64,000 nucleotides of DNA. Origin: Deltaproteobacteria bacterium (GTDB lineage Bacteria; Desulfobacterota; Desulfarculia; Adiutricales; Adiutricaceae). Positions 34,897-47,660 of this stretch are shown piece after piece. The DNA lies in assembly GCA_031263485.1 (NCBI GenBank), contig JAISFS010000334.1, positions 21,738-85,737 on the forward strand. The letters run 5' to 3'. Below the pieces are notes generated by a model. That model had not been told where the DNA came from. It did no database searches and saw nothing but the letters and a program-made list of their open reading frames with translations. The position numbers and the translations under genes are program-made. Within the stretch, counting starts at the first letter, position 1. The number at the start of each line of letters is the position of its first letter.

Positions 34897-35510
34897 CGGG
34901 CTCCGGGCCTTCGAGGGCCCCGGCCCGCGACAGGATGTCATGATGCGCCGCCGAGCCGACGGCGACCGATCGTTTCCGGGGTGCCGATGCCCTTGCCGCC
35001 CCTCAACGTCACTCGGACTCTCCCCGACGGCCTTTTGCCAGATCGGACGTCTCGCTGGCCGCTGACTTTCGACCGACCCTTACCCGACCCTTTCCGGCCT
35101 TTTGTCCGGTTCCTTTGTCCCTTGGTCCCTGAGGCGTCCCTGCATCCCTGCACAAGGGAACGGGCGATGAGGCCCGATTGGTGTGGCTGTCGTCGGAACG
35201 GCTGGCCGCCTACGGGCTTCCGGAGGCATCCTGAAGGCACGTGACGCCATCCGGAATGCCCGTGAAACCGGGTCCCGTGCCCAAGGGAGCAGTCGTCATG
35301 AAAGGGGCCTAAACGGGCCCAGCCGGGCCGCAAAGAGCCTTGGGCCGCGATCGAGACCGCGTTCCCGCTTCTTGCCCGGCCTTCGGCGTCCGACCGGCGG
35401 CCCCTCCGATGCTATTCCCGTCGTCCCCGTTGCTATTCCCGGCGGATCCTTCCCGCCGCGCACCCCCCCCGATGCCGGAGGCATCTCTTAAGGAAGGAGG
35501 GCATATCGCC
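34897..35510. other. Intergenic, nothing recognised
   Basis: About 610 bp of C/T-rich sequence. Its open frames are low-complexity. The only signal I can support is the AAGGAAGGAGG ribosome-binding site at its right end for the SGNH hydrolase. Confidence 0.4.
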
Positions 35511-36140
35511 ATGCCCCATCAAGACACGGTAGTGCTCCTGGGCGACAGCCTGACCGAATGGGGCGACTACTCCGGACTGTCCGGCCGGGAGAGGCCATGC
35601 GGCGCGGCCGGCCCGGTAAACCACGGCGTTTCCGGGGACACGACCTGGGGCATCCTGGCGAGGCTCCACGAGACCACGGTCTTGAAGCCCGACTGGGTCT
35701 TCGTTCAGGCGGGTATAAACGACCTCGCCCAGGGTTCAGGCCCGGACGAACTGGCGGCGCGTCTGGCCCGGATCTGGGCCCGCCTCGCCTCGGACTCGCC
35801 GGGATGCCGCGTGGGGGTCCTGAACCTCCTGCCATTATGCACCGCGAGGCTCGCCTGGCCCGGAAGCGCGCTGGACAACGCGCTCGTCCGCCGCGCCAAC
35901 GCGGGGATCCGGGAGGCCGCCTCCCGTAACGTCGCGGAGTTCCTTGACCTGTACACGGCCTATGCCGATCCGGCCGGCGAACTCCCCGAACGCTATACCG
36001 CGGACGGGCTCCATCTGCTCCCGGAGGCCTACGGGCCTTGGACGGGGCTTCTCCTCAAGGCGCTGGGGCAAGGCGCGGAGGGCCGCGGCGCCGGGATGCC
36101 GTCCGCCGGTCGCGGCAGGGAGGGCGCCCGGATCGGGTAG
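35511..36140 (+). CDS. SGNH/GDSL hydrolase with intact catalytic residues
   Basis: A 209-residue cytoplasmic-looking esterase or lipase. Block I is VVLLGDSLTEWGDYS with the nucleophile S13. The Gly block is NHGVSGDTTWGILAR. Block III reads QAGINDLAQG. Block V is DGLHLLPEAYG with D165 and H168. The fold usually deacylates or deacetylates small esters or sugars; the substrate is unknown. A strong AAGGAAGGAGG lies just before the ATG at 35511. A close paralogue starts 8 bp after its stop, so the two are co-transcribed and possibly coupled. Confidence 0.9.
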   Translation: MPHQDTVVLLGDSLTEWGDYSGLSGRERPCGAAGPVNHGVSGDTTWGILARLHETTVLKPDWVFVQAGINDLAQGSGPDELAARLARIWARLASDSPGCRVGVLNLLPLCTARLAWPGSALDNALVRRANAGIREAASRNVAEFLDLYTAYADPAGELPERYTADGLHLLPEAYGPWTGLLLKALGQGAEGRGAGMPSAGRGREGARIG

Positions 36141-36148
36141 CGGAAGAC

Positions 36149-36787
36149 ATGACAAGCCAAGACTCCGTAGTGCTATTGGGCGACAACCTGACCGAATGGG
36201 GCGATTTTTCCGGGCTGTCAGGGCGCTTCCGGCCATGCGGGGCAGCCGGTCCCGTGAACCACGGCTGCGCCGGGGACACGACGCGGACCTTATTGGACAG
36301 GCTCCACGAGACGACCATGCTCAGGCCCGGCTGGGTCTTCGTGCAGGCCGGCATAAACGACCTCGCCCAGGGATCGGCCCCTGAGGAGCTGGTGGCGCGG
36401 CTGTCCAAGATCTGGGCCCGTATCGCCTTGGAGTCCCCCGGCACCCGCGTGGGCGTCCTGAACCTTCTGCCGTTATGCCCGGGGAGGTTCGAGTGGACCG
36501 GCTTCTCGCTCAACAACCCGCTTATCCGCCGCGTGAACGCCGCCATCCAGGAGGCCGCCTCGCGGAGCGGGGCCCTGTACCTGGACCTTTACGCCGCCTA
36601 TGCCGATCCCAAGGGGGATCTTCCCGAAAACTACACCCAGGACGGCCTGAACCTTCTGCCCGAGGCATACGGGCCTTGGACGGAGCTTCTGATAACGGTC
36701 CTCCAGAAGGAAGGGCTGTCGCGGGGCGCCGCCTCCCGCGAAGGCGGGTCGGCGGGGGGAGGGGAGGAGCCGGCGAGAGGCGCCTGA
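36149..36787 (+). CDS. SGNH hydrolase paralogue lacking catalytic Ser and His
   Basis: A 212-residue protein that aligns with the upstream gene without gaps through the catalytic blocks. The nucleophile position reads GDNLTEWGD (N13 in place of S13), and block V reads DGLNLLPEAYG (N168 in place of H168), while D165, GIND and the rest of the fold are conserved. This leaves a probable pseudoenzyme: a ligand-binding or partner subunit for the active neighbour. The frame is intact and the overall identity high, so it does not look like decay. The ATG at 36149 follows CGGAAG. The C-terminal tail is Gly/Glu/Ala-rich. Confidence 0.88.
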   Translation: MTSQDSVVLLGDNLTEWGDFSGLSGRFRPCGAAGPVNHGCAGDTTRTLLDRLHETTMLRPGWVFVQAGINDLAQGSAPEELVARLSKIWARIALESPGTRVGVLNLLPLCPGRFEWTGFSLNNPLIRRVNAAIQEAASRSGALYLDLYAAYADPKGDLPENYTQDGLNLLPEAYGPWTELLITVLQKEGLSRGAASREGGSAGGGEEPARGA

Positions 36788-37627
36788 GCTTCAGGCGGCT
36801 CCAGGGCGCGGAAGGTCACGCTCTGCGCCTCGGACGGCGGCACCGTGCCATTCCGGAGTTTGCGCGGGCCGGCCCGGGCCTAGCCGCGAGAGGCCTTTTC
36901 GGGCGTTACCCGAATCATGGCGACGTCGGCGCGGCGTTGCGGTCGAATGTCTTCGAAACGTCCCGGAATCGGGAGCGCCTGTCGCTGCATTCCGCGGGAT
37001 AGACTGGACGCGAACGAAATTTTTCCGGTTTTGTCATCGCGTATGCGTTGTCCAGCATAGCCGGAAAATCGGAGATTTCCGGAAGCCGCCGACCCCGCCC
37101 CGATCCGTTATCCGGCGCGGAAACCGGCGGATCGGGAACCCCGCATGTCTTTTTTCCCTTTTCGGCGACCGGCGAAAGCGACTGCCATGAAACGGGCCGA
37201 GCGCCTGAACGGTACGTTCCCGAGGGGCGGCTGAGGCGGCATCCGCCAACGTCAGAGATGGCCGTTTGGTTACGCAAGCCAAAGAGGCTTTCGAAACGCC
37301 GACGGCGGCGTAAAGGTTACGTGCGGGAGAGTGAGCGCGTCAAAGACGCCGGTCGCGAAGCGCCAAGGCCGCGGTTTCGAAGAGGCGCAGGACGGTTTCA
37401 GAACGGTTCCGAGGGCCCGAAGGCAACTGGAGGATTATGACGCGCGGGGCGCGTTGACGTTCTGGCGTTGGCGTCGCATTGCCCAAGCGCCTGGCGGGGG
37501 GGGCCCTGGAAACAAGGGCGCCGTTCGGCTAAAATGTCAGAAAAATAGCAACGCTAGCCCTGCCAATTAATTTTCCCCTGACTGGCCCTCGCTAAAGGCC
37601 GGGATGCTTGCGCCTGTCAGGGGCCAA
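36788..37627. other. Gene-poor stretch, nothing recognised
   Basis: About 840 bp with no supported gene. The right part (37530-37627) turns AT-richer, with TAAAATGTCAGAAAAATAGC and AATTAATTTTCCCC patches next to the 22-bp repeat array; this could be the end of a lost insertion sequence. Confidence 0.4.
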
Positions 37628-37737
37628 GCCGAATTCCGTGAGGATTCAAGCCGAATTCCGTGAGAGGTCATGCCGAATTCCGTGAGGAGTCATGCCGAAT
37701 TCCATGAGGGCTTAAGCCGGATTCCGTAATTGATCAT
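37628..37737. repeat. Five tandem 22-bp repeats
   Basis: The units start at 37628, 37650, 37672, 37694 and 37716. The first three share GCCGAATTCCGTGAG; the fourth has CATGAGG and the fifth GCCGGATTCCGTAATT. There are no spacers, so it is not a CRISPR array. Short multiple repeats of about 20 bp are known at the ends of IS21-family elements, and the AT-rich flank fits such a remnant, but no istA or istB gene is present. The alternative is an array of protein-binding sites upstream of the DUF3798 gene at 38084. The 346 bp from 37738 to 38083 show no other signal. Confidence 0.85.
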
Positions 37738-38083
37738 CCGGCAAACAGACATGGAACAATCCACTTCCGCAGCCTTGCCGCTAATCATAAAACTCTTTCT
37801 AGAGACTCACGCATAGGATAACTCATCATATTGTAGTGTCCAAGAAAGAACTCATGAGCCGGGGTGCCGATAACCACCATATTCGAACCGGGTCCGCGCC
37901 CGAGTGTTTCGCGGTCCCCCGCGACCGCATCCGGGTCCCGCGACCGCATCCTTGACGTTCTCGCCGCAGCGGTCGTCCTGAGCGCTCCGCCGCCTGTCCG
38001 TAAGGCTTATGCCTGATCCTTTGCGGCCTGCGGGTTCGCGCCCCTTGCCGACCGGACGGCTTAAAGCCTGCCCAAGGGCCCCT

Positions 38084-40834
38084 ATGCAACCGGAAAAATC
38101 GACCGGACGCCTCGCGAGGCTCATCGCATCTTTGGCCGTGCTGGCTGTTGCGGCGGTCGCGTACCTGTGGATCCGGGACGCCGCCGAGCAGCCGCCTCCG
38201 CTTCCGGAGCCGACCCCCGTCCCGGCTTCCGGCGGCTACGTGGTGGCCATGGCAGTTGGCCCCAGGGATGTCTTCCCCGAGGAGAACCGCGCGGTGGACA
38301 GGCTCGTGAGCCGCTACGCCGGCGGGGGCGACGGGGGGATCGTCAGGCGGATGGAGATTCCCGCCGACTTCGAGGAGGATCCGGAACGGGCCGCCCAGAC
38401 GCTCCTGTCTTTGCGGGGGGATCTGGACGTGAGGGCCCTGGTGGCCGTGCCCGCCTTCCGGGGGACCATGGGGGCCTTCGCGCAGCTCAAAAGGCAACGC
38501 CCGGACATGCTCCTTCTGGCCTACGACAGCCGCGAGGATCCCGGGCCCATGAGCATGTATTCGGATCTGACCGTGGACCCGGACTTCGTCTTCGACGCCT
38601 ATTACCTGGCCAAGGCCGCCGTCGGCCTGGGGGTCCGGAGAATCCTATACGTGAAGGCCTCGCGCGATCTGGAAAGCCCCAAGGCGGGGCGCTTCCTGGC
38701 GGTGTTGCGGGCGGCGTCCGCGGATCTGGGCCTTGATTTCGTCGAGGCGGACGCGGGCCCGGGCATGGGCGAGGGCGCCGAGGGTTCGGCGGAGCGGGCC
38801 CGGGCCTGGGTCGGGGAGAGATGCGCGGGCTGGGCGGCGGATTTCGGGCCCGGCGTTCTCTTCTACTCGCCTTCGGGGCCGCTCGCGGACGCCCTTCTGG
38901 GTTGCGCAGCGTCAGGGGAAGGCTATTTCCTAAGGTCCCCCAGGCCGAGCCCGTACTCTCGGTTCCCCGGCCTGCTGGGGCTTCCCGAAGAAGGGGCCGG
39001 GGCCGCGCTGGGCTTGAGCTCCCGTGGCTTCGCGGAACTCTTGAACGTCCGGGCGGCGGGGCGCGCGCTCGCGGGCCGCGTGGGCGTCTGGCCCGTCTCC
39101 TTCGGGGAAGAGGTGACCGAGGCGCTGGGGAATCTGGCGGTCAAGGCGGCGGACGGGGCAGCCGGGGTTTCCGAGCAGGGGTTCATGGGCGCCTTGCTTG
39201 CCGGGAACGCCGACGGCGCTTGGAGGCGCCGTGATCTGACGGACGCGGCCACGGGCCGGCGCATCAAGAAGCACGTGCTCTTGACCTCCGACATGAGCGT
39301 CCTGGGCGCCGGGGTACCGGGACGCGAGGAGGCGTACGCGCCGCTCAAGTACCGCTCCATCGTGGCACGGCCTGACCCGGAGGACCCGGCGCCGTTCAGG
39401 GTGGGCATCCTGGCGGGAAGCTCGGGGCGGGACGGGGACGACCTGTCCGGGGCACGGGAGTTCGAGCGCATCTACGGCATGGCCGGGCAGGGCGGCATGA
39501 CGCGGGTGTCCCTCTACGACATAGAGAGGATCGCGAGCGAGACCGGCCGTGTCACGGAGGCCCTGAGCGAGCTCGCGACCGACCCGCTCGTGAAGGTCAT
39601 CGTGGCGAACCAGGCCGTGGCCGGCACCGCCGAAGGCTTCAGGAGGGTCAAGGAGTTCCGCCAGGACATCCTGCTGTTCGCCATGGAATCGCGGGAGGAC
39701 CCGCAGCTCATAGCGGGCGCGGCCGATCTGGCCGTGTCCGTCGATTTCGCCCGCAGCGGCTACCTTATCGTGAAAGCCGCCCGGGACATGGGGGCGGACT
39801 CCCTCGTGCACGTGTCTTTCCCGAGACACCTGGCCTCCGAGTCCCATCGCCGGCGGCTGGCCGTGATGCGCGCGGCAGGGTCGGAACTGGGAGTGAGAAT
39901 CACGGAGCTGACCGCGCCCGATCCGGCCGATCCGGAGGTGGGGGCGGCGGCCGCCCGCGATGCCGTGACGGCTGCCTTCCCGGGCTGGCTCGCCGAGAAC
40001 GGGCCGAACGCGGCCTTCTTCGCCACCAACGACTCCCACGCCGAGGAACTCGTGGGCCTCGTCGTCAGGGGCGGCGGGATCTTCGTCCATCAGGACATCC
40101 CCGGCCCGGTCCTGGGCTACGCCCGGGCGTTCGGCCTCGATCCGAGGGTCTACGGCTTCCGTTGGGAGGACTATTTCCGCGACCTTGAGGCCAGAGCCGT
40201 GGCGGCGGGGGCCTCGGGACGGCTGGGGGCCTGGGTGTACCCCCTGGGCTTCTGCGAGTCGGCCGGCGCCGCCGACTTCGGGCGGCGGGTCCTCATGGGA
40301 GAGGCCCAGGCCGGGGACATAGACGCGTTCCTGGAGTCCTTGTCACGCTTTTCCGGAGACATGGCCTGGAAAGGGGAGTTCCTCACGGGCCGCGCGAGCG
40401 GCAAGCCAATCTACAACTACTTCCTCGTCTACGGGGACACCTACGTCCTCGGGCGGGGGTATCTCGGACTCCTGGACGTGAATGTCCCCGAGCAATACCG
40501 TATGCTCGGGACCGAAGCCGGTCGTCCCCGGGAAGTGGTGCCCGGGGCATTCGGGGAACGGAGGGCCGCTCCGCCGGGAGCCTTGCCTCCTGCGGCGGAC
40601 GGAGCCGCGCCCGGGACCGTCGAAGACGCGCGGGAGGCGGGGGGTACGGCATCCCCGGCAGGCGAAGAAGCGCCGGGGGCACCCGAGGCGATGTCCGGGG
40701 CGGTCGAGTCCGCATCGGAGGCCGAAGTGACCGGGACCGGGGCAAGCGTAGCCGAGTCCGGGCCGGAAGGGGCCGCGCCGGGGTCCGCCGAGGCCGCGCT
40801 GGAGGCGGACCGGACATCGTCCGGGGCAAGCTGA
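38084..40834 (+). CDS. Double DUF3798 receptor-like protein
   Basis: 916 residues. One hydrophobic helix near 10-30 acts as a signal or anchor. Two homologous halves follow (about 45-415 and 425-810). Half one has DMLLLAYDSREDPGPMSMYSDL and GVRRILYVKASRDLESPKAGRFLAVLRAA; half two has DILLFAMESREDPQLIAGAADL, LVHVSFPRHLASESHRRRLAVMRAA and AAFFATNDSHAEELV. The second half matches what I recall of DUF3798 (single-domain, periplasmic-binding-protein-like). The first half is diverged. The last 100 residues are Ala/Glu/Gly-rich. The internal duplication suggests two ligand sites. The ATG at 38084 is placed by the hydrophobic segment; its ribosome-binding site is weak. It precedes a sensor kinase, which suggests a receptor role. 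Confidence 0.8.
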   Translation: MQPEKSTGRLARLIASLAVLAVAAVAYLWIRDAAEQPPPLPEPTPVPASGGYVVAMAVGPRDVFPEENRAVDRLVSRYAGGGDGGIVRRMEIPADFEEDPERAAQTLLSLRGDLDVRALVAVPAFRGTMGAFAQLKRQRPDMLLLAYDSREDPGPMSMYSDLTVDPDFVFDAYYLAKAAVGLGVRRILYVKASRDLESPKAGRFLAVLRAASADLGLDFVEADAGPGMGEGAEGSAERARAWVGERCAGWAADFGPGVLFYSPSGPLADALLGCAASGEGYFLRSPRPSPYSRFPGLLGLPEEGAGAALGLSSRGFAELLNVRAAGRALAGRVGVWPVSFGEEVTEALGNLAVKAADGAAGVSEQGFMGALLAGNADGAWRRRDLTDAATGRRIKKHVLLTSDMSVLGAGVPGREEAYAPLKYRSIVARPDPEDPAPFRVGILAGSSGRDGDDLSGAREFERIYGMAGQGGMTRVSLYDIERIASETGRVTEALSELATDPLVKVIVANQAVAGTAEGFRRVKEFRQDILLFAMESREDPQLIAGAADLAVSVDFARSGYLIVKAARDMGADSLVHVSFPRHLASESHRRRLAVMRAAGSELGVRITELTAPDPADPEVGAAAARDAVTAAFPGWLAENGPNAAFFATNDSHAEELVGLVVRGGGIFVHQDIPGPVLGYARAFGLDPRVYGFRWEDYFRDLEARAVAAGASGRLGAWVYPLGFCESAGAADFGRRVLMGEAQAGDIDAFLESLSRFSGDMAWKGEFLTGRASGKPIYNYFLVYGDTYVLGRGYLGLLDVNVPEQYRMLGTEAGRPREVVPGAFGERRAAPPGALPPAADGAAPGTVEDAREAGGTASPAGEEAPGAPEAMSGAVESASEAEVTGTGASVAESGPEGAAPGSAEAALEADRTSSGAS

Positions 40835-40990
40835 ACCGGCAGGCGGCGGACAGGGCGTCCGAGCCCCGCGGAGCCTCCGGATGGGCCTGGGCCCGGAACG
40901 GGCACGCTTTCCGGACGTCATGTCCCGGCGCGATTTGCCGGTCCCCGCTCGTCCGCGAGGGCGGATCTTGACGCCGCAAGGCATTTTGAG

Positions 40991-41018
40991 TTGCGTCTGA
41001 GGGGGAGGCGGCTATAAT
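40991..41018 (+). promoter_or_regulatory. Promoter of the kinase/HD-GYP operon
   Basis: TTGCGT (40991-40996), a 16-base spacer and a perfect TATAAT (41013-41018), about 225 bp before the ATG at 41245. The kinase would have its own transcript, apart from the DUF3798 gene. The rest of the 40835-41244 gap shows nothing else. Confidence 0.65.
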
Positions 41019-41244
41019 CACATAATTGATGTTTTCGGAGGCGCGGTTCCGCTTACCGTTTGACGCGGGATGAATGCCGGGCTTTCATTCGGCGTCTGCC
41101 TCGGCCTGCGGCCGGTCGGCGGCGCCGGGGCGGCCTCGGCCCGGGTCCGGGGCGCAGGACAGCCGGCTATGCCTGCGCAAGCCCCCTGAGGCGGTCTCGG
41201 CGAAGCGTCGGCCGCAACCCGGCGCGGAAGGCGAACAGGGACAG

Positions 41245-44856
<3,612 letters not shown>

Positions 44857-44995
44857 GCCGGCGCTGTCCGGTGCGCCTGAAGGGGAACCGGCATGGCTGA
44901 AGGACGGATCGCGATCGGTAACGGATGCATGGGCGCCCCCGGGGGCCTTTGGGCGCGGCCCGCGATCGGGGTAGGGCAGGGAAGGGTTGACTGGC

Positions 44996-46156
44996 ATGGC
45001 TGACGACCGTACGGCGCCCCCGGTTGCCGAGGCAGAGGGGCCGCGCGAGAAAGTGATGATAGTGGACGACGATCTGACGAACCTGATTTTCGCCAAGTCG
45101 GCCCTTTCCGAAACCTACGACGTGTACACGGCGCCGTCTGCGGCCAAGATGTTCTCCGTCATGGGCGCCGGGGTCGTCCCGGACATCGTCCTCCTGGACA
45201 TATCCATGCCCGTCATGGACGGCTACGAGGCGATAAGGCGGCTCAAGGCCGCCCCGGCTACGGCCAAGGTGCCAGTCATATTCCTCACCGCCATGACGAA
45301 CACCCAGGCCGAGATGGACGGGCTCTCGCTCGGGGCCGTGGACTACATCTCCAAGCCCTTCGACCCGGCCCTGCTGCGCAAGCGGGTGGAGATCCACCTC
45401 ACCGTGGTTGCGCAGAAGCGGCTCCTGGAGGACCAGCGGAACCTCCTCCAGGAACAGAAGGGCCAGCTGGAGGAACAGAGGGGCCAGCTCCTGGAATTCA
45501 ACCGCAACCTCATGGGCATGGTGGAGGAGAAGACCTCGCGGGTGATAGAGCTCCAGGGGGCCATCCTCTCCACGGTGGCCGACCTGGTGGAGTGCAGGGA
45601 CGACTTCACCGGAGGGCACGTGAACCGCACCAAGAACTTCCTGAGGCTGCTCGTAGGCGCGCTCTCGGACTCGGGGCTATATTCCGACAGCATGATCGGC
45701 TGGGACCTGGAGCTCCTCTGCCGTTCCTCCGAGCTCCACGACGTGGGCAAGATCTCCGTCTCCGACACGATCCTCCTAAAGAGGGGGCGGCTCACAGCCG
45801 AGGAGTTCGAGGAGATAAAGCTCCACACCATCTACGGGGTGAAAATCATCGAGAGGATGGCGCAGGCGACGAACGAGATCGATTACCTCAAACACGCCAG
45901 GATCTTCGCGGGGACCCACCACGAGAGATGGGACGGCTCCGGCTACCCGACGGGGCTCAAGGGCGAGGAGATCCCGCTCGAGGGGCGGCTCCTCGCCATC
46001 TGCGACGTCTACGACGCGCTCGTCTCGCGGCGGCCGTACAAGGAGCCCCTGAGTCACGAGACGGCGGTGGGCGTAATCGTGAAGGGACGCGGCACGCACT
46101 TCGACCCTGCGCTGACGGACGTGTTCGAGAAGGTGAGCCAGAGTTTCAAGGCCTGA
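44996..46156 (+). CDS. Response regulator with HD-GYP c-di-GMP phosphodiesterase domain
   Basis: 386 residues. The receiver domain has the acidic pair in MIVDDDLTN, phospho-acceptor D68 (VLLDISMPVMDGYE) and K in YISKPFD. A coiled coil (about 140-190, LLEDQRNLLQEQKGQLEEQR) follows. The HD-GYP domain carries H248-D249 (SSELHDVGKIS), GTHHERWDGSGYPTGLKGEEIPLEGRLLAICDVYDAL (shown as THHERWDGSGYP and GRLLAICDVYDAL) and the closing GRGTHFDP. All metal ligands seem present, so it should hydrolyse cyclic di-GMP when phosphorylated. The ATG at 44996 follows GGGAAGGG. The partner kinase is directly upstream on the same strand. Confidence 0.95.
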   Translation: MADDRTAPPVAEAEGPREKVMIVDDDLTNLIFAKSALSETYDVYTAPSAAKMFSVMGAGVVPDIVLLDISMPVMDGYEAIRRLKAAPATAKVPVIFLTAMTNTQAEMDGLSLGAVDYISKPFDPALLRKRVEIHLTVVAQKRLLEDQRNLLQEQKGQLEEQRGQLLEFNRNLMGMVEEKTSRVIELQGAILSTVADLVECRDDFTGGHVNRTKNFLRLLVGALSDSGLYSDSMIGWDLELLCRSSELHDVGKISVSDTILLKRGRLTAEEFEEIKLHTIYGVKIIERMAQATNEIDYLKHARIFAGTHHERWDGSGYPTGLKGEEIPLEGRLLAICDVYDALVSRRPYKEPLSHETAVGVIVKGRGTHFDPALTDVFEKVSQSFKA

Positions 46157-46201
46157 GGCGTAAGGAACGGCCCCGGCGCCCTGCGGGAAACGGAAGCCGG
46201 C

Positions 46202-46235
46202 GCGGCGGGTTCAGGAGCGCGGCGGGTTCAGGAGC
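46202..46235. repeat. Two direct 17-bp repeats next to a transposase-like gene
   Basis: GCGGCGGGTTCAGGAGC occurs at 46202-46218 and again at 46219-46235, followed by a run of nine or more G residues. It lies about 85 bp beyond the 3' end of the ISAzo13-like gene. I could not find a matching inverted copy on the other side, so it is not shown to be an element end. Confidence 0.6.
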
Positions 46236-46320
46236 GGGGGGGGGGCGGCTTCGGCGGCACGTCGGTCGGGCTCGGCACGGCAGTCGCGATTTCGCGCGGC
46301 GCTGGCGTATCGTCCGCGCG

Positions 46321-47538
46321 TCAAGGCGCCCTGAAAAAGTAATTCCAGTCCGCGAACGGCGGGATTCCCGCAGGCGGCGGCGCGCCGGATTCCTCGCCCC
46401 GCGCCTTTTCGGAAAGCCCATGGACCGTTCCGCCCTGGCGGATCTCCGCCAGGCCGCCGGGAGCGGCGGTCGGGGAAACGAGGCTTACGGAAGCCAGGAT
46501 TTCGGTCGCGCGCTCCCCTTGCGGATCTTCGGAAACGTAACAGAAAAGCCTGTGCGTCACGGCATTCCATTTGGAGGTGCCCAGCGGGAAATGGGACACG
46601 TGGATCTCTAAACCCGTCCGGATCGCGAGACGGAAGAGCCGGCGTTTCCAAAGCGAGAGCCCGCGGGCGTCCTCGCCGTCCCTCGACGGGCAGTCGCAGG
46701 CGACCATGAGCCTGGCGGCGTCCGGAAACGATATCCGGCCAATGCGGTCCCACCAGGCCGAGACGCATTCGGCCGCGAATTCAGCCAAGTCCCGCGGGCG
46801 GTCGAGGTTCAGGAATCCCGCGTCGCGGGACAGGGAGAAAACCCCGCGGGGGGCTTTCCGCAGGAGTTCCGAAAACGGGGGGCCGAGATCCGCGTCCCTG
46901 CGTCCGCTGGCATTCCTTGAGTATTTGAGGCCGCCGAGGCTGAATTCGCGTGACTCCCCCTGCTTCTTGAGGTCGACGGAAATCACGGGATCGCCTGCCG
47001 CGATGAATTCCCGCGCCTTGGCGTCTATGAATTCGAATTGGGCATTCCTGTCGGGAAGAGGCTTGACGGCCTGCGGAATCGTCCTGTGGGAATGCTTGAC
47101 GAACCCCATGCCGTCGAAAATCAAGCCTACCGTCGCGTGGGAGGTCTTGATGCCGTGTTCCGTCAGAAGCCTGGCGGAGACCTTGCGGGGCGACTCCGTC
47201 GTCCAGGAAAGCGCCTTGCCCGGATCTGCCGGGTCGGCATCGACGATTTTCCCGAGCTTCTCCTGTACTTCAGGACGACGATGCTCGGTGAGTTTGGGAC
47301 CGCCTCCCTTCCTCCGGATTCTCCCGTCCAGATCGCCGGGGTTTTCGCGGAGCTCCTTCTTGCCGGCGGTGATCGTGTTCAGCGACACCCCGGTCTCCTC
47401 ATGCACGGCCGTGGCGCCGCCGTAACCGATGGCGTTGGCGAACGTGGCGGCCAACAGCCGTCGCTGCCTTTCGTTCAGGTTCGGGGACAGCCTGTCCCAC
47501 ATCTCCTTGATTTTGGATCGTCTCATGCCTCCGGACAC
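46321..47538 (-). CDS. ISAzo13-type transposase relative, third acidic residue replaced
   Basis: A 405-residue full-length frame. The N-terminal helix-turn-helix region contains YGGATAVHEETGVSLNTITAGKKEL and a basic RIRRKGGGPK hinge. The core has DPVISVDLKKQG (first Asp), LMVACDCPSRDG (second Asp) and HVSHFPLGTSKWNAVTHRLFCYVS. In the ISAzo13 proteins I recall, this last motif reads SKWNPIEHRLF, with the catalytic Glu before His; here Thr stands in its place. No flanking inverted repeat or target duplication is visible. It is either an inactive remnant that has kept its frame or a domesticated DNA-binding protein. It lies between the HD-GYP gene and phosphofructokinase. About 120 bp on each side hold nothing else. 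Confidence 0.8.
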   Translation of the reverse strand: MSGGMRRSKIKEMWDRLSPNLNERQRRLLAATFANAIGYGGATAVHEETGVSLNTITAGKKELRENPGDLDGRIRRKGGGPKLTEHRRPEVQEKLGKIVDADPADPGKALSWTTESPRKVSARLLTEHGIKTSHATVGLIFDGMGFVKHSHRTIPQAVKPLPDRNAQFEFIDAKAREFIAAGDPVISVDLKKQGESREFSLGGLKYSRNASGRRDADLGPPFSELLRKAPRGVFSLSRDAGFLNLDRPRDLAEFAAECVSAWWDRIGRISFPDAARLMVACDCPSRDGEDARGLSLWKRRLFRLAIRTGLEIHVSHFPLGTSKWNAVTHRLFCYVSEDPQGERATEILASVSLVSPTAAPGGLAEIRQGGTVHGLSEKARGEESGAPPPAGIPPFADWNYFFRAP

Positions 47539-47660
47539 CTCGCGATCAAGGCCGCATGAAGGGATTGCTGAGGAGAGGCTCCCGGCGCCGCGGCGACAGC
47601 CGCAGGGTTGCCGCTCCGCATCACCGGGGGGGGCGAAAGCCCCCGTGCATCAGCAGGGGA

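Noticed and set aside
37628..37737. CRISPR array of 22-bp repeats
   Set aside because: The units abut directly; there are no variable spacers and no cas genes nearby.
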